Source: UMGS75 sp963648435 (GTDB taxonomy: Bacteria > Bacillota_I > Bacilli_A > ML615J-28 > CAG-313). From it: DNA of 22,341 nt. The stretch spans positions 1 to 22,341 of the forward strand of contig CAVJDT010000032.1 of the NCBI GenBank assembly GCA_963648435.1, in the 5' to 3' direction. The position numbers were made by a program, and so were the translations under genes. Of this stretch, positions 1 to 8,445 are shown piece after piece. Position 1 is the stretch's first letter, and each line of letters opens with the position of its first letter. The notes beneath the pieces are model-generated. The model was given only the letters and a program-made list of their open reading frames with translations, did no database searches and was not told the origin of the DNA.

Positions 1-493
1 CCAAAGTAAAGATAGTACCACTTAATTTAGTTGAGTTTTCTGTGTAAAAAGTCAAACTATTAGCACCTGTGGTAATGATAGGTGCGATACTATCCATTAA
101 GGTGTCAGTCATTACTATATTCTGTATCATTGAGTTTGATGTTAAACCGTTTATTATGACTGCTGCACTATATCCATATTTGTTTTCTGTATCCCAATTC
201 ATGTAAGTTGATAATTGGGTAGGTGTAACTGATACGGATATGTTTGTTTTTGTGATTGGTTTGACTGTTTCAATTGCATCATCAACGTAGGTTTCTAGAT
301 CATCCATACCACTTTTGATACGTGTCTCTAAGTCATTCATATTGTCAGCACTAAACGCATCTCCTGCGGTGGTGATAGTTCCTTCTGATCTAATGATGTC
401 ATACACATCAGTTTCACCAGTTACTGCCGACAACTTTCTTCTGCCTGGGTGTTCAACACTTCTGTCGACCCATGTCTTTTTTGTATAGGCCAT
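1..493 (-). CDS. Tail fibre or baseplate-associated structural protein, C-terminus outside window
   Basis: This reading frame starts with ATG at 493-491 behind a strong AGGAGG Shine-Dalgarno and stays open to the left edge, so only the first 164 codons are visible. The N-terminus (MAYTKKTWVDRSVEHPGRRK) followed by a 'SADNMNDLETRI' segment is the pattern I associate with the N-terminal part of Gram-positive phage tail fibre or receptor-binding proteins, in which a short strand region leads into a small helix. Residues from about 100 onward are rich in Thr, Ser, Asn and hydrophobic residues, as in a beta-rich shaft or head. It lies after the tape measure, hub and baseplate genes, which fits a fibre. 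The exact role is inferred from position and composition only. Confidence 0.6.
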   Translation of the reverse strand, partial: MAYTKKTWVDRSVEHPGRRKLSAVTGETDVYDIIRSEGTITTAGDAFSADNMNDLETRIKSGMDDLETYVDDAIETVKPITKTNISVSVTPTQLSTYMNWDTENKYGYSAAVIINGLTSNSMIQNIVMTDTLMDSIAPIITTGANSLTFYTENSTKLSGTIFTL

Positions 494-509
494 ATTTCCT
501 CCTTCCAAT

Positions 510-531
510 AAAAAAACTAGATTTTTCTAGT
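510..531 (-). terminator. Intrinsic terminator overlapping the stop codon of the 527-796 gene
   Basis: On the minus strand a 6-bp perfect stem (ACTAGA/TCTAGT) closes an AAAA loop and is followed directly by seven T residues. The stem contains the TAG stop codon of the gene 527-796. The next gene begins only 17 bases further on, with its own strong ribosome site, so this may be a partial terminator that lowers expression of the fibre gene rather than an operon end. Confidence 0.6.
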
Positions 532-796
532 CTTTGCACCATGGTTGTGTTCTTTCTCTAACACCCCATTTTTCCATATATCCTTTTAACTTATCGTTTA
601 CTGGTTTACAAGGTATATCAGCAACCTTAGCAAATATCGTGTACACTTCGTCGCTGTCAATTATTTCAGGGTGTTTTTGAAGAATATCAAGCATTTCTTT
701 TATTTCGCTTTCTTTATTAAAGCAATTAATAAATGTAGTGGGCTCGATATCATATTTATTTTTCAGTAATATTGCTAATTTAGTTTTATCGTCCAT
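527..796 (-). CDS. Small hypothetical phage protein in the tail region (89 aa)
   Basis: An 89-residue, mainly charged helical protein with no signal peptide or membrane segment. I do not recognise its family. It starts at an ATG preceded by an AGGT-type site and overlaps the end of the upstream gene by 11 bases, so it is translated as part of the tail gene cluster. The C-terminus (WGVRERTQPWCKD) has two Trp and one Cys. Its stop codon lies inside an intrinsic terminator hairpin. It sits between baseplate-type genes and a fibre gene, so it may be a small baseplate or host-interaction protein, but nothing in the sequence proves this. Confidence 0.55.
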   Translation of the reverse strand: MDDKTKLAILLKNKYDIEPTTFINCFNKESEIKEMLDILQKHPEIIDSDEVYTIFAKVADIPCKPVNDKLKGYMEKWGVRERTQPWCKD

Positions 797-1058
797 TTTT
801 ACCTGTCCTATATCTAACTATCATAAATAGATTCTCCATTGGATCGTCTTCATAGTTATTATAAACGAAACGGAAACAATGATTATCAATAATCTGTTCA
901 TTAACTTTGCCCTTTTTCCATTTACTTGGATGGGTGTCAACAACGCTTCTAAATCTTTCAATCTGTTCTTTTGTTACTTTATACTCATGACCATTGTCAA
1001 CATATCTTAAAGTGCCATTTTTGTAATAGAAATAGCCATTAGGCTTGTTTACATTCAT
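786..1058 (-). CDS. Small hypothetical phage protein in the tail region (90 aa)
   Basis: I place the start at the ATG at 1058-1056 rather than an in-frame ATG 36 bases upstream. This ATG overlaps the stop of the preceding gene as ATGA and has a GGGGGAC Shine-Dalgarno 8 bases away. The 90-residue product is basic and Tyr-rich. It begins with a short 'YFYYKNGTLRYVDNG' stretch that looks like a beta-hairpin, followed by charged helices. I do not recognise the family. Co-translation with the flanking genes points to a late, tail-associated or accessory role. Confidence 0.55.
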   Translation of the reverse strand: MNVNKPNGYFYYKNGTLRYVDNGHEYKVTKEQIERFRSVVDTHPSKWKKGKVNEQIIDNHCFRFVYNNYEDDPMENLFMIVRYRTGKNGR

Positions 1059-1450
1059 ACTAAATTGTCCCCCGCATAACCTTCTTCGCCGCAAAATAAA
1101 AGCGAACCTAGAACAAGCATATAGTCGCCTTCAATAGCTTCTATCATCGATTCTATTTGGTTCACTTTTTCGTATTCGTTTATTGGCAAATCAGGATAAT
1201 CAGGATAAGTTGTGTATGTTATCTTACTTTTTAAGCTATCGATATTATCTCCAATTCGTTGGAAATCGCTAGAAGTAGGAAGTGTGGTCTTGGCCCATTT
1301 CTTGGTTGTCACTGTAATGGCCATTAATTCAGCAATATAGCTTATATTTCCTTCAATTCTATTTAAATCTTCTACATTTAAATATCCTTTAGAGGTTTTG
1401 TTGTCTATATCGCTTTGACTACGGTCATATATCGGTTCTATCCATGACAT
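1055..1450 (-). CDS. Conserved tail-region protein (131 aa)
   Basis: This 131-residue protein begins MSWIEPIYDRSQSDIDNKTS and continues with 'GYLNVEDLNRIEGN'. That combination of a WxxPIxDR start and a YLN..DLNRIE segment recurs in proteins near the end of Gram-positive phage tail operons, usually as the N-terminal part of baseplate or fibre-associated proteins. The C-terminus (about residues 108-124, MLVLGSLLFCGEEGYAG) is hydrophobic. Its start overlaps the preceding stop by one base (TAATG), so translation is coupled to the large hub-type gene upstream. The family resemblance is from memory; its role as a small baseplate component is inferred. Confidence 0.6.
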   Translation of the reverse strand: MSWIEPIYDRSQSDIDNKTSKGYLNVEDLNRIEGNISYIAELMAITVTTKKWAKTTLPTSSDFQRIGDNIDSLKSKITYTTYPDYPDLPINEYEKVNQIESMIEAIEGDYMLVLGSLLFCGEEGYAGDNLV

Positions 1451-3165
1451 TAGATTATTCCCTCACTTCCTGCATATAGTTCATTACCAGCTTTGTAGTA
1501 ATCATTGATTCTAAGTGCATAGCCAATGCCTTCTACTTTTGCTATAAAGCCACCAGCTAATTCGCTAGTTAGTTTTGTAATCAATAATGGAGCGTATGAT
1601 CCATTACTTTTAACAGCATACATTCCAGAAGGATATTCATTCTCTTCAATGATTTCTAAGCTATGTTCCAAACGATATTGTTTAATTTTATAAATGTTAT
1701 CTAATAAGCTTTCAACATTATCAACGCTTACTAACGTTGCATTCGTTACTTCTAACACGTTTTCATCAATCGCACTAGCGTATGTATCATTTTTATAAGA
1801 ATACACCACGCTATTGTCGACATACTTAACGCCAGTTATGATAACTTGCCCTGCGGTTTCTACTTCGATATCCGCATAGTTACAATTACTATCTAATAGT
1901 GTCGCTCCTGTTACAGTTAAATCTGTGCAAGGGTTGCTAAATGTTACTCGATATGTTCCAGGATTGAATGTACCTTTAGAAATTTGCGATGTTTTCTCGT
2001 CCAAACTGTAAGAATGTGCTGTTAAAGACACACCCGTTACAAGGTCTTTTTGCTTGATTTCATGCGAACTTGAAATTAGCTTTCTATCACTATCAATCGT
2101 GGTCAAAGTCTCGTACAGTGGCTTGAAAATGGCTATGCCAGTGTTTCTAGATGTTGAGACACACGCACCAATCGCAAATGCTACTTGTTGTAGCGCTGTT
2201 CTATGGCTTTGTTTCTTTAAATAACCATTTAAGACAATATCTTTTAGATCATCATCAATCGTGTAATCTTCAAAACCATAATCTTCCATGATTTCATCAA
2301 TTAAGTCACTAGCTGTCACATTTGTATATATACCACCATAGAACGTTGTGTCATTCATAAGACCTATAACATCTTGTAGGCTAAAACTAGCTAACATTTC
2401 TTTAGTTTGCGACCATTCTTTCAAATAATGAACAGCCACCAACTCTTTTTTGGTGTTAATGGTCTCATAAATCTTAAATCTTTGACGTTTTTGCAAGTAT
2501 TGGTAATAAGATTTAGGGTTTGTTATATCAAACATACCTTGTTCATCAATTACTTCTATACTACTTTCATCAATCGGTAGTGTACTTGAAAATACATCAA
2601 CTTCTTCTGTAAGAGATGCGGTTTTTAGTTTCTTATCTAAATCACTACCATATTCAATTTTTGTACCAAAATCTATGAAATTTAGTCTTGTGTATCTATC
2701 GGTATTAGTAAATGTAATAACTACTTTGTTATAGTTACTAGCTAATAATTCGGCAAAATACACAAAATCATCACTACTAGGATTAAATGTACCATCGGCT
2801 ATATAACTAGAACCATCATAGAACTCAATTTTTATCTCATTTGGCACAGTTTTATAAAAATGGAACGTTATTCCTACCGATGAGTGGTAAGAACTAAACG
2901 TTCCAGTTACGATAGAAGTAAAATATCGGCTCATATAACCGACTTTTGATTCTATGTTATCAATTGTGTCATATGTATCAAAACTTCCATCTAAAAGGAA
3001 ATAATTAGGCTCTAGCGTTGCTATATTAGCTAGTTCCTCTGACTCCTTCTTGATAGAAACAACATTTGAAAATGATTGTTTATTATTAGCACTTAGTGAT
3101 ACATCATCTATGGCCCCAGTATCGTATAATTCAAGTTCAACAGTACAAGAAGTGTATCTTTCCAT
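1450..3165 (-). CDS. Tail hub / baseplate (Tal-like) protein (571 aa)
   Basis: The start chosen is the ATG at 3165-3163, which has an AAGGAGA site 7 bases upstream and overlaps the previous stop as TAATG. An in-frame ATG 21 bases further up lacks this arrangement. The 571-residue protein is beta-rich. The segment around residues 200-360 (from 'LPIDESSIEVIDEQGMFD' through a run ending 'FKPLY') resembles the domains of phage tail-associated hub proteins, where beta domains are followed by a helical region with a YLKK-type turn. It lies two genes downstream of the tape measure, the usual place for the tail-tip hub or tail lysin. No peptidase or lysozyme motif is evident, so a structural role is more likely than an enzymatic one. 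Confidence 0.65.
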   Translation of the reverse strand: MERYTSCTVELELYDTGAIDDVSLSANNKQSFSNVVSIKKESEELANIATLEPNYFLLDGSFDTYDTIDNIESKVGYMSRYFTSIVTGTFSSYHSSVGITFHFYKTVPNEIKIEFYDGSSYIADGTFNPSSDDFVYFAELLASNYNKVVITFTNTDRYTRLNFIDFGTKIEYGSDLDKKLKTASLTEEVDVFSSTLPIDESSIEVIDEQGMFDITNPKSYYQYLQKRQRFKIYETINTKKELVAVHYLKEWSQTKEMLASFSLQDVIGLMNDTTFYGGIYTNVTASDLIDEIMEDYGFEDYTIDDDLKDIVLNGYLKKQSHRTALQQVAFAIGACVSTSRNTGIAIFKPLYETLTTIDSDRKLISSSHEIKQKDLVTGVSLTAHSYSLDEKTSQISKGTFNPGTYRVTFSNPCTDLTVTGATLLDSNCNYADIEVETAGQVIITGVKYVDNSVVYSYKNDTYASAIDENVLEVTNATLVSVDNVESLLDNIYKIKQYRLEHSLEIIEENEYPSGMYAVKSNGSYAPLLITKLTSELAGGFIAKVEGIGYALRINDYYKAGNELYAGSEGII

Positions 3166-3563
3166 TATGGTCTCCTTGCAGGGCATTGAGCTACCATTTG
3201 AAACGTTAACCCCTTCTTAATGTTTTTGCCCTTGTTGGACTTACAAATCTCATCTTCTACTTTATCAAGATAGCACGTAAACTCAAAATCTGCACCACCT
3301 TCTGCACTAGGCATCTTTACAGTACGATAAGCCTTAGAACTTGTTATATCGCTATAAAACTTATCATACTCAGATGCGTCATGTATATCACCTATGGTAA
3401 TAGTAAAGTTATAGTAAATTCCAAGGATTTCTCCTACATGGTTACCTTCTTCAGTTCTATCAGCATACTTCCATATTTTATTGGCTGAACGCTTAACCTT
3501 AGTAACAGGAACGTTATAATAAACACCATCTAAATAAATTCCTTTATCAAATGTATATTCCAT
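3165..3563 (-). CDS. Distal tail-type structural protein (132 aa)
   Basis: A 132-residue, beta-rich protein starting at an ATG with an AGGAGG site 5 bases upstream. It contains 'GIYYNFTITIGDIHDASEYDKFYSDITS', compatible with a compact beta-sandwich, and no membrane or catalytic motif. It sits immediately after the tape-measure gene and before the large hub gene. In siphophage tail operons that slot holds a distal tail or tail-completion protein. At 132 residues it is much shorter than the usual 250-residue Dit, so it may be a minimal adaptor of another family. Structural role is likely; the exact name is uncertain. Confidence 0.55.
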   Translation of the reverse strand: MEYTFDKGIYLDGVYYNVPVTKVKRSANKIWKYADRTEEGNHVGEILGIYYNFTITIGDIHDASEYDKFYSDITSSKAYRTVKMPSAEGGADFEFTCYLDKVEDEICKSNKGKNIKKGLTFQMVAQCPARRP

Positions 3564-3564
3564 A

Positions 3565-6009
3565 TTAACCTCCTACCACCAAACTAGAACCGACACGCTT
3601 ATCTTCTTCTTGAAGTTTAAACCTCAACAGTTTAATAAGCTGTGCCATATCACCATTTGCCACAATGTTAATGTCTTGTGAGCCGCCACTTTCTTCTTGA
3701 ACGATTTCTCTTAATAAGCTTTCAGGTGTTTCAATGTTTCTTCCTCTTGTTTGATCACCCAAAACAGCTAAGAATTCCTTATTTGGTGGAATTACCGCAC
3801 CTTTTGCAAGTCTAGGTATCGAAACCTTAGGAACACTAAAGCCAAAGTGTTTACCACCAACAACAGGAACCCAATCAGGAACATCAAAACTTAAACTGTT
3901 TAATTTATCCACAATCCAATTCATTGCTCTTTCAAGCAAATCTAAGATTCCATTCCATAGGTTCTTAAAGATGTTTTTAATGCCCGTCCAAGCCTTATTC
4001 CATGCATCGGATAATTTACTACCAATCCATTGAACTAACGCTTGGAAAGCGTTCTTTAAGGCATCTAGTATATTTCCGATTAATCCAACAAAACCTTCAA
4101 ATAGCTCTTTGATACCATTCCACGCTTGTTCCCAATCTCCCGCAAATACACCTGTAATGAAATCTATTATTCCTTGAAACATTAATTTCAAGTTGCTGAT
4201 TGCTTCATCTATGTTGCCAAAGTACTCTAGTAACAAGATAATTGCTGCAATAACTGCTATTATCCACGTAATTGGCGAAGCTAATGCCTCGGCAAATATA
4301 CCTACTGCCTCAGTTACTAAACCAAAACCAGCTACTATTGCTAGTGTTATGCCTACTATTGAGCCTAATATTGTAACGAATTCTACAAATTCAGGATGAT
4401 CAGTAAGCCATTTACCAAGTTTATCCATATGATCTTGGATGGTTTGCATAACACTAATCAATGTATCACCAATCGATGATGCCAAAGGTGATATAAAGTT
4501 ATCCCATACATATTGTAGTGGCTCTTTCATTTGTTCTATAACTGCACTTACTACATCCAACATACTTGATATTGTTTGTAGAAATTCAGGTATACCATTT
4601 TCAATAAACCACTTAGATATAGGAAGTATTGCATTTTCATATATCCAAACAAACGCATCACCAATTGAAGTTATAATTGGCTCCAAAGACTCCATAACTG
4701 TAGCTATGCCATCAAATAATGGTCCAAAGTCTAAGTTAGCACTCCACTCTACTGTAGCCTCTGTACATGCTTTTATGTCATCTAAGAACGCATCAATTAA
4801 ATTTTTACAAACTTGAAGTATTCTTTGGCCACTATTCATGTACTTTAAGCCATCTTTTATGCCTTGCCATAGGTTAGATCCTATCTTTTGGATATCACCC
4901 CATATAGCTTTTAATTTATTGGCATATTTAAGCAGTTCACCACTTAGTTTTACATTTTTAAGGTATGAATCTTCTATACTTGTGCCACTTGAACCCGATT
5001 CATTCTTTTGCAAAGTCTCCGCAGTATCAAATGAATACTGTTGACTTTGTTTACTTGAGCCACTAGATTTCTTTGCGTTGGCCTTTTTATTGGCTTTATT
5101 CATTATTCCTAGGACATCTAAGCCACTAATCAGATTAACCATGGCCAATACGTAATTAAGAGCTGTTGCCAATGTTGACACAATCGTATCTACAATAGGT
5201 GATATCAACGATACCAACCCATTCCAAAGGCTATTAACAGTATTTGCTAATTTGGTATTCTCTTCTAATATTTGGCTAACTGCTTTCTTAATTAATGTGA
5301 ATGCAGTTTGTGCACCAAATAAAGCTAAGCCAAACTTAGTAGCCATTCCTGTTAGACCTTTAAATTGACTAGTTGTGCTTTTTATTTTGTCTGAACTAAA
5401 CAAAGATGAGAACCAATTCTTACTTTTTTGGAATACGCCCGTAAAGAATGAACCAATTCCCTTTATACTGCTCTTGAACTTTTCCAACCCTTCACCTAAC
5501 TTAGCATCTTTCATATCTTGATTATTTATTGCATCTAAGATATCGAAATTATTTTTAATCTCATTAGTTTGTTGTTTTAAAGCTTCGGTTTGTGCATTGT
5601 ACTCTTGAGTAGTTTTAGCAGTTATTTCGGCTTGTTTTTGTTCAAGTTCAACAACATTTGCCTTAGCTTGACTCATATTGTTTTGAAGTTGTTCAAGTTT
5701 TTCATATTCAGGCGCTAATTCTTCATCACTAGCACCATTTTTGACCATTTCTTGGGTCTTTTGAGCTTGTTTATCGTATGCTTTCTCTGTTTTAGTTAAT
5801 TTTGCATTAGCTTTATCCAATTCAGCATTAACTTTCTCCAAATTTTTACTTAGGACCTTGGCAAAGTCTTCTGTTTTTCTATTTTCTAATTGTTTTTGAA
5901 TTGCCTGATATTTATCAGACATTTCTTGCATTTTTTTGATATTTTTATCAATATCATTTCTTAACTCCGAGGAGTCACCTTTTAACCTTATAATCAATGG
6001 TTCCACCAT
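3565..6009 (-). CDS. Tail tape measure protein (814 aa)
   Basis: At 814 residues this is the longest product in the window. It sits directly after the tail chaperone pair and before distal tail genes, the fixed position of the tape measure protein, whose length sets tail length and which is later ejected with DNA. Residues about 1-165 are a Lys/Glu/Gln-rich coiled coil. A hydrophobic region lies near residues 220-295, and a strongly hydrophobic block near residues 540-600 may cross the host membrane. The C-terminal third has repeated Trp-containing amphipathic helices (for example GDWEQAWNGIKELFEGFVG and DAWNKAWTGIKNIFKNLWNG), typical of this family. An SD of GGAGG precedes the start by 7 bases. 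No lytic domain is visible. Confidence 0.93.
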   Translation of the reverse strand: MVEPLIIRLKGDSSELRNDIDKNIKKMQEMSDKYQAIQKQLENRKTEDFAKVLSKNLEKVNAELDKANAKLTKTEKAYDKQAQKTQEMVKNGASDEELAPEYEKLEQLQNNMSQAKANVVELEQKQAEITAKTTQEYNAQTEALKQQTNEIKNNFDILDAINNQDMKDAKLGEGLEKFKSSIKGIGSFFTGVFQKSKNWFSSLFSSDKIKSTTSQFKGLTGMATKFGLALFGAQTAFTLIKKAVSQILEENTKLANTVNSLWNGLVSLISPIVDTIVSTLATALNYVLAMVNLISGLDVLGIMNKANKKANAKKSSGSSKQSQQYSFDTAETLQKNESGSSGTSIEDSYLKNVKLSGELLKYANKLKAIWGDIQKIGSNLWQGIKDGLKYMNSGQRILQVCKNLIDAFLDDIKACTEATVEWSANLDFGPLFDGIATVMESLEPIITSIGDAFVWIYENAILPISKWFIENGIPEFLQTISSMLDVVSAVIEQMKEPLQYVWDNFISPLASSIGDTLISVMQTIQDHMDKLGKWLTDHPEFVEFVTILGSIVGITLAIVAGFGLVTEAVGIFAEALASPITWIIAVIAAIILLLEYFGNIDEAISNLKLMFQGIIDFITGVFAGDWEQAWNGIKELFEGFVGLIGNILDALKNAFQALVQWIGSKLSDAWNKAWTGIKNIFKNLWNGILDLLERAMNWIVDKLNSLSFDVPDWVPVVGGKHFGFSVPKVSIPRLAKGAVIPPNKEFLAVLGDQTRGRNIETPESLLREIVQEESGGSQDINIVANGDMAQLIKLLRFKLQEEDKRVGSSLVVGG

Positions 6010-6011
6010 TG

Positions 6012-6605
6012 CTATTCCTCCTCTAGTAAATAATCGTCATCATCAAGAGCGTTTGTGTTAAATTTAGCTTCAAACTTCTCTCGATGTTTTCTTTCTTCCT
6101 CACTTTCCACGTGCTTTGACTTAAGTGCGACTTGTGCTCTAGCTTTTAGTATTCTTTCTTTTGTTTTGGCATCCTTATAAATTGAAAGGTCCATTGTCCT
6201 AATATCGCGGACACGCGACAAGATACATTCGCTAGACAAGCCATTTAATAAATCTATAAAACGCCACCAATGCATATCACTGCTTTCAAGGTCAATTCCA
6301 TAGTCATACATGAAAGAAGAGATTATGAACTTCTCATCTTGTTCAAAGTCCATATCTTTTGTTAGTGATCTATGCCTATTTGGTTCTTCCCCACATTGTA
6401 AATAACTAGACAATAGTTTTAATAACTTTCCCAAGTCAACCTTAGGGATATCATCCGTTAATAGGTATATTATCGCCAACGCTCTTTCTTCATCACCTAT
6501 AGAATCATCATCTATAACATGCATGCATCTAAGTGCTGTTTTAAAGCTTGTATCAAGTGGTATGGTTGCCCCATCTACTTGAACTTTAGTTGGATATGTT
6601 CTCAT
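6012..6605 (-). CDS. Gp15-family tail assembly protein (197 aa)
   Basis: This 197-residue protein matches the Gp15 family of Listeria A118-like phages (Phage_Gp15). The characteristic elements are an early 'LDTSFKTALRCM' segment, 'YLLTDDIP', and the signature 'MHWWRFIDLLNGLSSECIL' near residues 110-128, followed by a Lys/Glu-rich C-terminus. It follows a gpG-like protein and precedes the tape measure, the position of the second tail assembly chaperone. Its ATG overlaps the stop of the upstream gene as ATGA, so it is translated by coupling rather than, as far as I can see, by the frameshift used in lambda gpG-T. Confidence 0.85.
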   Translation of the reverse strand: MRTYPTKVQVDGATIPLDTSFKTALRCMHVIDDDSIGDEERALAIIYLLTDDIPKVDLGKLLKLLSSYLQCGEEPNRHRSLTKDMDFEQDEKFIISSFMYDYGIDLESSDMHWWRFIDLLNGLSSECILSRVRDIRTMDLSIYKDAKTKERILKARAQVALKSKHVESEEERKHREKFEAKFNTNALDDDDYLLEEE

Positions 6606-7057
6606 TTAAGAACATCACTGTCTTCCTTTGAATATTTGTTCTTTAAACGAGCCAAAGTGTTTTCAGGGTTGCCATATACTTCTTTAAAGATTGGTGTAAG
6701 GGAATCGAATAAATCATTATACATACCGATATAGTTCTTGCCACCGAAGGCTGCTTCAGTTGTACCTTCCCCAAATAATTCATCGATAACCTTGCCACAC
6801 TCTTTGTTGTAATCTCTAATCTTAAGAAGTTTTTCCTTGGTGTTTCTTGACATAAGTCCTTCAACAACATCAGTCTTTTTATCAATCAAAGTGATTTCTT
6901 GCTCTAATTTCTTAAGCATTCTTTCCAACTCATTTGTGGTTTTTTCTATTTTCAATGGAAATTCAATGTCTAATGGGTTCAACTCAATATAGCGACCACT
7001 GTCATTTATTTCGATTTTGACTATCTCACTATTTTCGATATTAATTTTGTTATTCAT
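6602..7057 (-). CDS. Tail assembly chaperone (151 aa)
   Basis: A 151-residue, helical, charged protein between the major tail protein and Gp15, the usual place of the first tail assembly chaperone that coats the tape measure protein. The start has an AAGGAGG site. The middle (about residues 35-62) is a heptad-rich helix ('TTNELERMLKKLEQEI'), and residues around 96-112 contain a Gly-rich 'GEGTTEAAFGGKNYIGM' segment seen in this group. A TTTAAAG heptamer occurs in phase at 6641-6647, but the shifted frame stops after nine codons, so it does not give a fusion with Gp15. The assignment rests on position plus general resemblance. Confidence 0.75.
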   Translation of the reverse strand: MNNKINIENSEIVKIEINDSGRYIELNPLDIEFPLKIEKTTNELERMLKKLEQEITLIDKKTDVVEGLMSRNTKEKLLKIRDYNKECGKVIDELFGEGTTEAAFGGKNYIGMYNDLFDSLTPIFKEVYGNPENTLARLKNKYSKEDSDVLK

Positions 7058-7077
7058 CCCTTGCCTCCTTTAAATAA

Positions 7078-7578
7078 TTAATTAGCAGTAAATGTTGGAA
7101 CACCTGCTGCGATTGTTGCGGTACCGATTGTTGGGTCGCCATTGAATAGGATGTTATATCCAATAGAGTTTCTTTCACCACCAGTTCCACCGAATGTATC
7201 AAGTTGAATTGCAACGTTACTCATTTCAGCAGCATATGTTTCATCATCATCTGTATCATAGATGTAAACCATCAATAGTTGAGTTTCACAATCACTACCG
7301 ATAGCTCTTTTCTTTCTTAAACCATCAACATAGTCAAACACCTTATCGCCCTTGTAGCAGTATTGAGTAACTGCAATTTGTGGTGCATAAGAGTCAACAG
7401 AGTTTGATGCACTATCTTCATGAATGAATGTTTCAGTTACAACGTTGCCATTGTATGAGATTTCATTCTCAGCAACACCTTTACCGATTCTTGCCCAAGT
7501 AGGAGTAGTTGAATCAGGTGTTGTGTTAATAAATTCAGCAAATTTACTTCTTTTAATTGCTTGCATTTTATCTGCCAT
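7078..7578 (-). CDS. Major tail (tube) protein (166 aa)
   Basis: A 166-residue beta-rich protein beginning MADKMQAIKRSKFAEFINTT, with a GGAG site upstream. The N-terminal segment (to 'TWARIGKGVAENEISYNG'), a central 'DKVFDYVDGLRKKRAIGSD' and a Gly/Thr-rich C-terminus are typical of siphophage tail tube subunits. It follows the tail terminator-type gene and precedes the tail chaperones and tape measure, in canonical order. Many copies would stack as rings to form the tail tube. The intergenic gap on either side is small (about 1-20 bases), so it is transcribed with the rest of the late operon. Confidence 0.85.
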   Translation of the reverse strand: MADKMQAIKRSKFAEFINTTPDSTTPTWARIGKGVAENEISYNGNVVTETFIHEDSASNSVDSYAPQIAVTQYCYKGDKVFDYVDGLRKKRAIGSDCETQLLMVYIYDTDDDETYAAEMSNVAIQLDTFGGTGGERNSIGYNILFNGDPTIGTATIAAGVPTFTAN

Positions 7579-7579
7579 T

Positions 7580-8005
7580 TTAATTCTCCTTTTCGTATGT
7601 CAACTCTAGGTTGATCTGATATTGTCCTGTTCTTCCATCAGGTGATATGCCCATAAGGTAACCATTGGAAGTAACCTTTAGTCCTAAGGATTGATATCCT
7701 TCGCCTAAATCAGGCAATATATCATTTTCATTGTTATCAATTATCCATTCCTCCAATTCCTCGAAGAAATTACTGTTTTTAATATTCATAGCTAGCTCAT
7801 TTGAGTAGCTGAATCTTCCCACTAATTGAAATGCGAACCTTTTTTCATATGAGCCATCAATGTTAGTGATGGTAAGTGGCTGAACTGGTGAAGGAACTAT
7901 TGAAAACGATGAACCTTGTTCTTTTAGGAAGTTTACAAATATTGTCTTGGTCTCTAGTTCTGGATAAGTGTTGAAATAGTCTTTTAAAGCTTGTATAACG
8001 TTCAT
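7580..8005 (-). CDS. Minor capsid protein 3-like / tail terminator (141 aa)
   Basis: A 141-residue protein that starts 'MNVIQALKDYFNTYPELE' and contains 'FQLVGRFSYSNELAMNIKNSNFFEELEEW', as in the Gram-positive phage 'minor capsid protein from bacteriophage' family (Minor_capsid_3). By position, just before the tail tube gene, this is probably the tail terminator that caps the tube and joins it to the head connector. Its ATG overlaps the preceding stop as ATGA and has an AAGGAG site 6 bases upstream. Family assignment is from remembered sequence character and gene order. Confidence 0.7.
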   Translation of the reverse strand: MNVIQALKDYFNTYPELETKTIFVNFLKEQGSSFSIVPSPVQPLTITNIDGSYEKRFAFQLVGRFSYSNELAMNIKNSNFFEELEEWIIDNNENDILPDLGEGYQSLGLKVTSNGYLMGISPDGRTGQYQINLELTYEKEN

Positions 8006-8445
8006 AAATGCTCCTTTATGTATTTATTCAATGATTCACTTAATTCTTCACTATGGTCTTCTAACGCTCTATGGACCCAATTAGCACCACGTTTAGGCTC
8101 ACCTTTAAAGTGAAGTGGTGTATTAGTGAGTACTTTTTGAGTGTTTGGTCTACTCCAATGTCTATTTGTTTTAGGATCATAGAATGAGCCTTTTTTAGTA
8201 ATTGGGTCAACCATTAAGTCTCCATGGTAAAGATAATTAGCATATGGCATTGGGTAAACGATTGAATCGCCCATCGCACCAACAAACGCTGTATTTTTAA
8301 GCGAACCTGTATCAAATGGTGCATAATCGTCTGCATATCGCATTATTTCATTAGCTAGAAACCTCATCACTTCGCCATTGTCCAAAGAATGTTCAATATT
8401 TTCCAAACTATTTATAATTCCACTAACATCTACATCAATTTCCAT
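8002..8445 (-). CDS. Minor capsid protein 2-like, head-tail joining (147 aa)
   Basis: A 147-residue protein with the signature of the Minor_capsid_2 / HK97 gp10-like group: an N-terminal amphipathic helix, then 'YADDYAPFDTGSLKNTAFVG' and 'PMPYANYLYHG', then 'HWSRPNT' and 'GANWVHRALEDHSEEL'. The 'P.DTG.LK' and 'Y..YLYHG' elements are the family's best conserved features. These proteins sit at the head-tail interface. It overlaps the upstream gene by 11 bases and lacks a clear Shine-Dalgarno of its own, so it is probably translated by coupling. Confidence 0.8.
   Translation of the reverse strand: MEIDVDVSGIINSLENIEHSLDNGEVMRFLANEIMRYADDYAPFDTGSLKNTAFVGAMGDSIVYPMPYANYLYHGDLMVDPITKKGSFYDPKTNRHWSRPNTQKVLTNTPLHFKGEPKRGANWVHRALEDHSEELSESLNKYIKEHL

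Noticed and set aside
786..1058. Short FY-x-KNG-like N-terminal similarity between this protein and the two nuclease-like proteins
   Set aside because: The match is only a few residues in low-complexity Tyr/Lys/Asn sequence and this protein lacks a nuclease core.
4193..5044. Three plus-strand open frames inside the tape measure gene
   Set aside because: They are opposite-strand shadows of a long helical protein gene, without ribosome sites or family resemblance.
6602..6660. In-phase TTTAAAG slippery heptamer at 6641-6647 near the end of the tail chaperone gene
   Set aside because: The -1 frame meets TGA after nine codons and before Gp15 begins, so it cannot make the expected fusion. Coupling through ATGA is simpler.
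6643..6885. 80-residue open frame within the tail chaperone gene
   Set aside because: It lies wholly within a well-supported gene in another frame and has no ribosome site or recognisable content.
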